Source: JBOHHR01 sp050740975 (GTDB lineage Bacteria; Pseudomonadota; Gammaproteobacteria; JBOHHR01). From it: a stretch of 7,666 nucleotides of DNA. The stretch covers positions 1 through 7,666 of the forward strand of contig JBOIEE010000319.1 in the NCBI GenBank assembly GCA_050740975.1, in the 5' to 3' direction. Numbering within the stretch: the stretch's first letter is position 1; every line of letters begins with the position of its first letter. Positions 6,234 through 7,666 of the stretch are shown here, one piece after another. The translations under genes were made by a program, and so were the position numbers. Below the pieces are notes generated by a model. The model had not been told where the DNA came from, did not search any database, and was given only the letters and a program-made list of their open reading frames with translations.

Positions 6234-6239
6234 ATCATA
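6234..6239 (-). promoter_or_regulatory. Candidate -10 box of the spy-like promoter
   Basis: TATGAT on the minus strand matches the sigma-70 -10 consensus at five of six positions, about 40 bases before the start codon. No recognisable TTGACA lies 15-18 bases upstream, which suits an activator-dependent promoter. The phased repeats begin about 33 bases further upstream. Confidence 0.5.
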
Positions 6240-6271
6240 GGACCGCCGCTAACCTAGATCCTTTCGCTGCG

Positions 6272-6296
6272 GTATCGTCATGTTTCGCTTTGTTTC
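6272..6296 (-). promoter_or_regulatory. Candidate operator: three 5-bp repeats spaced 10 bp apart
   Basis: The plus strand reads GTATC at 6272-6276, GTTTC at 6282-6286 and GTTTC at 6292-6296 (GAAAC, GAAAC, GATAC in transcription order). Each is separated by five bases. OmpR-family dimers bind direct repeats with about one helical turn between half-sites; the CpxR box is GTAAA-N5-GTAAA. The half-site here differs from the E. coli one, but the spacing is the same. If transcription starts near 6227, the repeats span about -45 to -69, suitable for activation. The nearby regulator is the obvious candidate to bind. Confidence 0.45.
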
Positions 6297-6329
6297 ATCG
6301 CAGCTCCGTCACTGGGTGAGAAAGCCAAC

Positions 6330-7666
6330 TCAGCCGATTTTGGGCACGGCGGCGAGCAAACGCTGGGTGTAAGGATGCTGCGGCCGAAAAAGCACCTCAT
6401 CGACGTTTCCTTGCTCCACGATCCGCCCTTGGTACATAACCGCTACCTTATGCGCAATGTATTCTACTACCCCCAAGTTGTGGGTGATGAAGAGGTACGC
6501 CAAACCCAAACGACGTTGCAGATCCCGCAGTAATTTTAAAATCTGCGACTGCACGGAGACATCCAGGGCGCTGGTCGGTTCGTCACAGACGATAAGTTGA
6601 GGACCTACCGCAAGAGCTCGCGCGATACAGATCCGCTGCCGCTGCCCCCCCGAGAACTCATGCGGGTAGCGGCTTGCATAAGCGGGCTCTAAGCCTACCT
6701 GCTGCAATAGATCGCGTACCGTGTGCCTCCTTTCTTCACGGTTTTTCCCTATCCGCTGCGCCAGCATGCCTTCCTCTATGATATCGCCCACCATCATACG
6801 CGGGTTCATGGACGAGTACGGATCCTGGAACACGATCTGGATCTGGGAACGCCGCTTGCGCAACTGCCCGGTGCTGAGTGCGGTGAGCTCTTCGCCACGG
6901 AAGCGTACCGTACCCGACGTCGGCCGTATGAGCTGTAGGATCCCTTTGCCGACGGTCGTTTTGCCGCTGCCCGACTCTCCCACCATCGCCAGCGTCTGAC
7001 CTCTCTCGATCTCTAGCGAAACCCCATCTACCGCCTGCACCTGTCCCACAACGCGCCGAAACACTCCCTTGCGTATCGGAAAATGCACTTTGAGATCACG
7101 GACTTCAAGTAACGTGCTAGGCTCTTTCGCCGTTGGGGGGACAGCCTCTCGGATCCGTTTCGCTTTACTGGGCAGGGCATCGAACAGCCGTTGCGAATAC
7201 GTGTGCTGCGGAGATCTAAAGAATGTGTCGCGCCCTGCCAGTTCGACTATGCTTCCCCGATACATTACCGCGATTCGGTCAGCCATCTGGTAAGCCACTC
7301 CCAGATCATGGGTGATAAACAGGATCGCCATGCCGATCGTGCGCTGCAGCTCATGCAGCAATTCCAACACCTGAGCCTGTATGGTCACGTCCAGGGCGGT
7401 CGTCGGCTCATCGGCGATCAACAGATCCGGGTTCCCGGCTAGCGCCATGGCGATCATGACCCGCTGGTTCATGCCACCGGAAAACTGGTGGGGATATTCC
7501 TCTAGCCGGCGCTCTGGCTCTGGAATTCCGACCGCGTACAGTAGTTCGAGAATGCGCTTCCGCCGCGCCTGGCCAGTCAACCGCTGGTGTTGGGTCAAGG
7601 CCTCACCGATCTGGGTGCCCACGCTGAGCACAGGGTTGAGCGAGGTCTGGGGTTCTTGAAAGATCA
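6330..7666 (-). CDS. Fused two-domain ATPase of a peptide-type ABC importer (Opp/Dpp, YejF/GsiA-like), 5' end missing
   Basis: This protein powers uptake of peptides or similar compounds through an inner-membrane permease pair fed by a periplasmic binding protein. The frame stays open to the window edge, so 444 residues are visible and the start is outside. The window enters domain 1 at its Q loop (IFQEPQTSLNP). Its signature FSGGMNQR, Walker B LLIADEPTTALD and H loop ITHDLG follow; its Walker A is off the edge. Domain 2 is complete: Walker A GESGSGKTT (around 6957-6980), Q loop FQDPYSSMNP, signature FSGGQRQR, Walker B LIVCDEPTSALD and ITHNLG. After each H loop comes the family's C-terminal peptide-importer segment with PQHTYSQRL or PQHPYTQRLL. 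E. coli YejF has the same fused layout and about 529 residues. The substrate cannot be told. Permease genes probably lie upstream, beyond the edge. No terminator was seen before the spy-like promoter. Confidence 0.93.
   Translation of the reverse strand, partial: IFQEPQTSLNPVLSVGTQIGEALTQHQRLTGQARRKRILELLYAVGIPEPERRLEEYPHQFSGGMNQRVMIAMALAGNPDLLIADEPTTALDVTIQAQVLELLHELQRTIGMAILFITHDLGVAYQMADRIAVMYRGSIVELAGRDTFFRSPQHTYSQRLFDALPSKAKRIREAVPPTAKEPSTLLEVRDLKVHFPIRKGVFRRVVGQVQAVDGVSLEIERGQTLAMVGESGSGKTTVGKGILQLIRPTSGTVRFRGEELTALSTGQLRKRRSQIQIVFQDPYSSMNPRMMVGDIIEEGMLAQRIGKNREERRHTVRDLLQQVGLEPAYASRYPHEFSGGQRQRICIARALAVGPQLIVCDEPTSALDVSVQSQILKLLRDLQRRLGLAYLFITHNLGVVEYIAHKVAVMYQGRIVEQGNVDEVLFRPQHPYTQRLLAAVPKIG

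Noticed and set aside
1..7666. CRISPR array, rRNA, intact transposase or insertion-sequence ends
   Set aside because: No regularly spaced repeats, ribosomal RNA signature, transposase motifs or terminal inverted repeats were found by eye on either strand.

Overview
The window looks like chromosomal DNA of a moderately GC-rich proteobacterium that uses one-carbon compounds. I infer a gammaproteobacterial methylotroph or methanotroph. The main reason is an intact mtdA-type methylene-tetrahydromethanopterin/methylene-tetrahydrofolate dehydrogenase. The Sel1/SPOR envelope protein and the CpxP/Spy-type two-component cluster fit that placement but do not prove it. No exact species can be named from the sequence alone.

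Left end (1-788): the 3' tail of an unrecognised plus-strand gene stops at 125. A decayed minus-strand remnant of a tyrosine-recombinase (phage-type integrase) gene, 140-404, lies 15 bp beyond it. It keeps the recognisable N-terminal part but carries an in-frame TGA, a one-base frameshift and a missing catalytic domain. A possible 36-residue ORF (443-553, minus) lies upstream of it. The rest of this stretch has no gene I can support, so it reads as the scar of a former integrated element.

Centre (789-3441, plus strand): mtdA is followed 48 bp later by a GTG-started SRAP/YedK-type gene (abasic-site DNA-protein crosslink family). The end of that gene overlaps by 17 bp the start of a secreted protein with Sel1-like repeats and a C-terminal SPOR domain. 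The overlap suggests translational coupling of the last two. An operon including mtdA is possible but not shown.

Right half (3611-6296, minus strand): a three-gene envelope-stress cluster. In transcription order it encodes a periplasmic Spy/CpxP-like protein, an OmpR/CpxR-type response regulator and a membrane histidine kinase. Regulator and kinase overlap by 4 bp (GTGA). A perfect 8-bp hairpin followed by a T tract lies between the spy-like gene and the regulator and should act as a terminator or attenuator. Upstream of the spy-like gene are a good -10 box without a -35 box and three 5-bp repeats spaced exactly 10 bp apart. This is the layout expected for an OmpR-family operator, so autoregulation of the cluster is likely.

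Right edge (6330-7666, minus strand): most of a fused two-domain ATPase of a peptide-type ABC importer (Opp/Dpp, YejF/GsiA-like); its N-terminus lies outside the window. No CRISPR array, rRNA, tRNA or intact mobile element was seen. I found no clearly new system. The best leads are the attenuator and phased operator of the spy-like cluster and the integrase scar.
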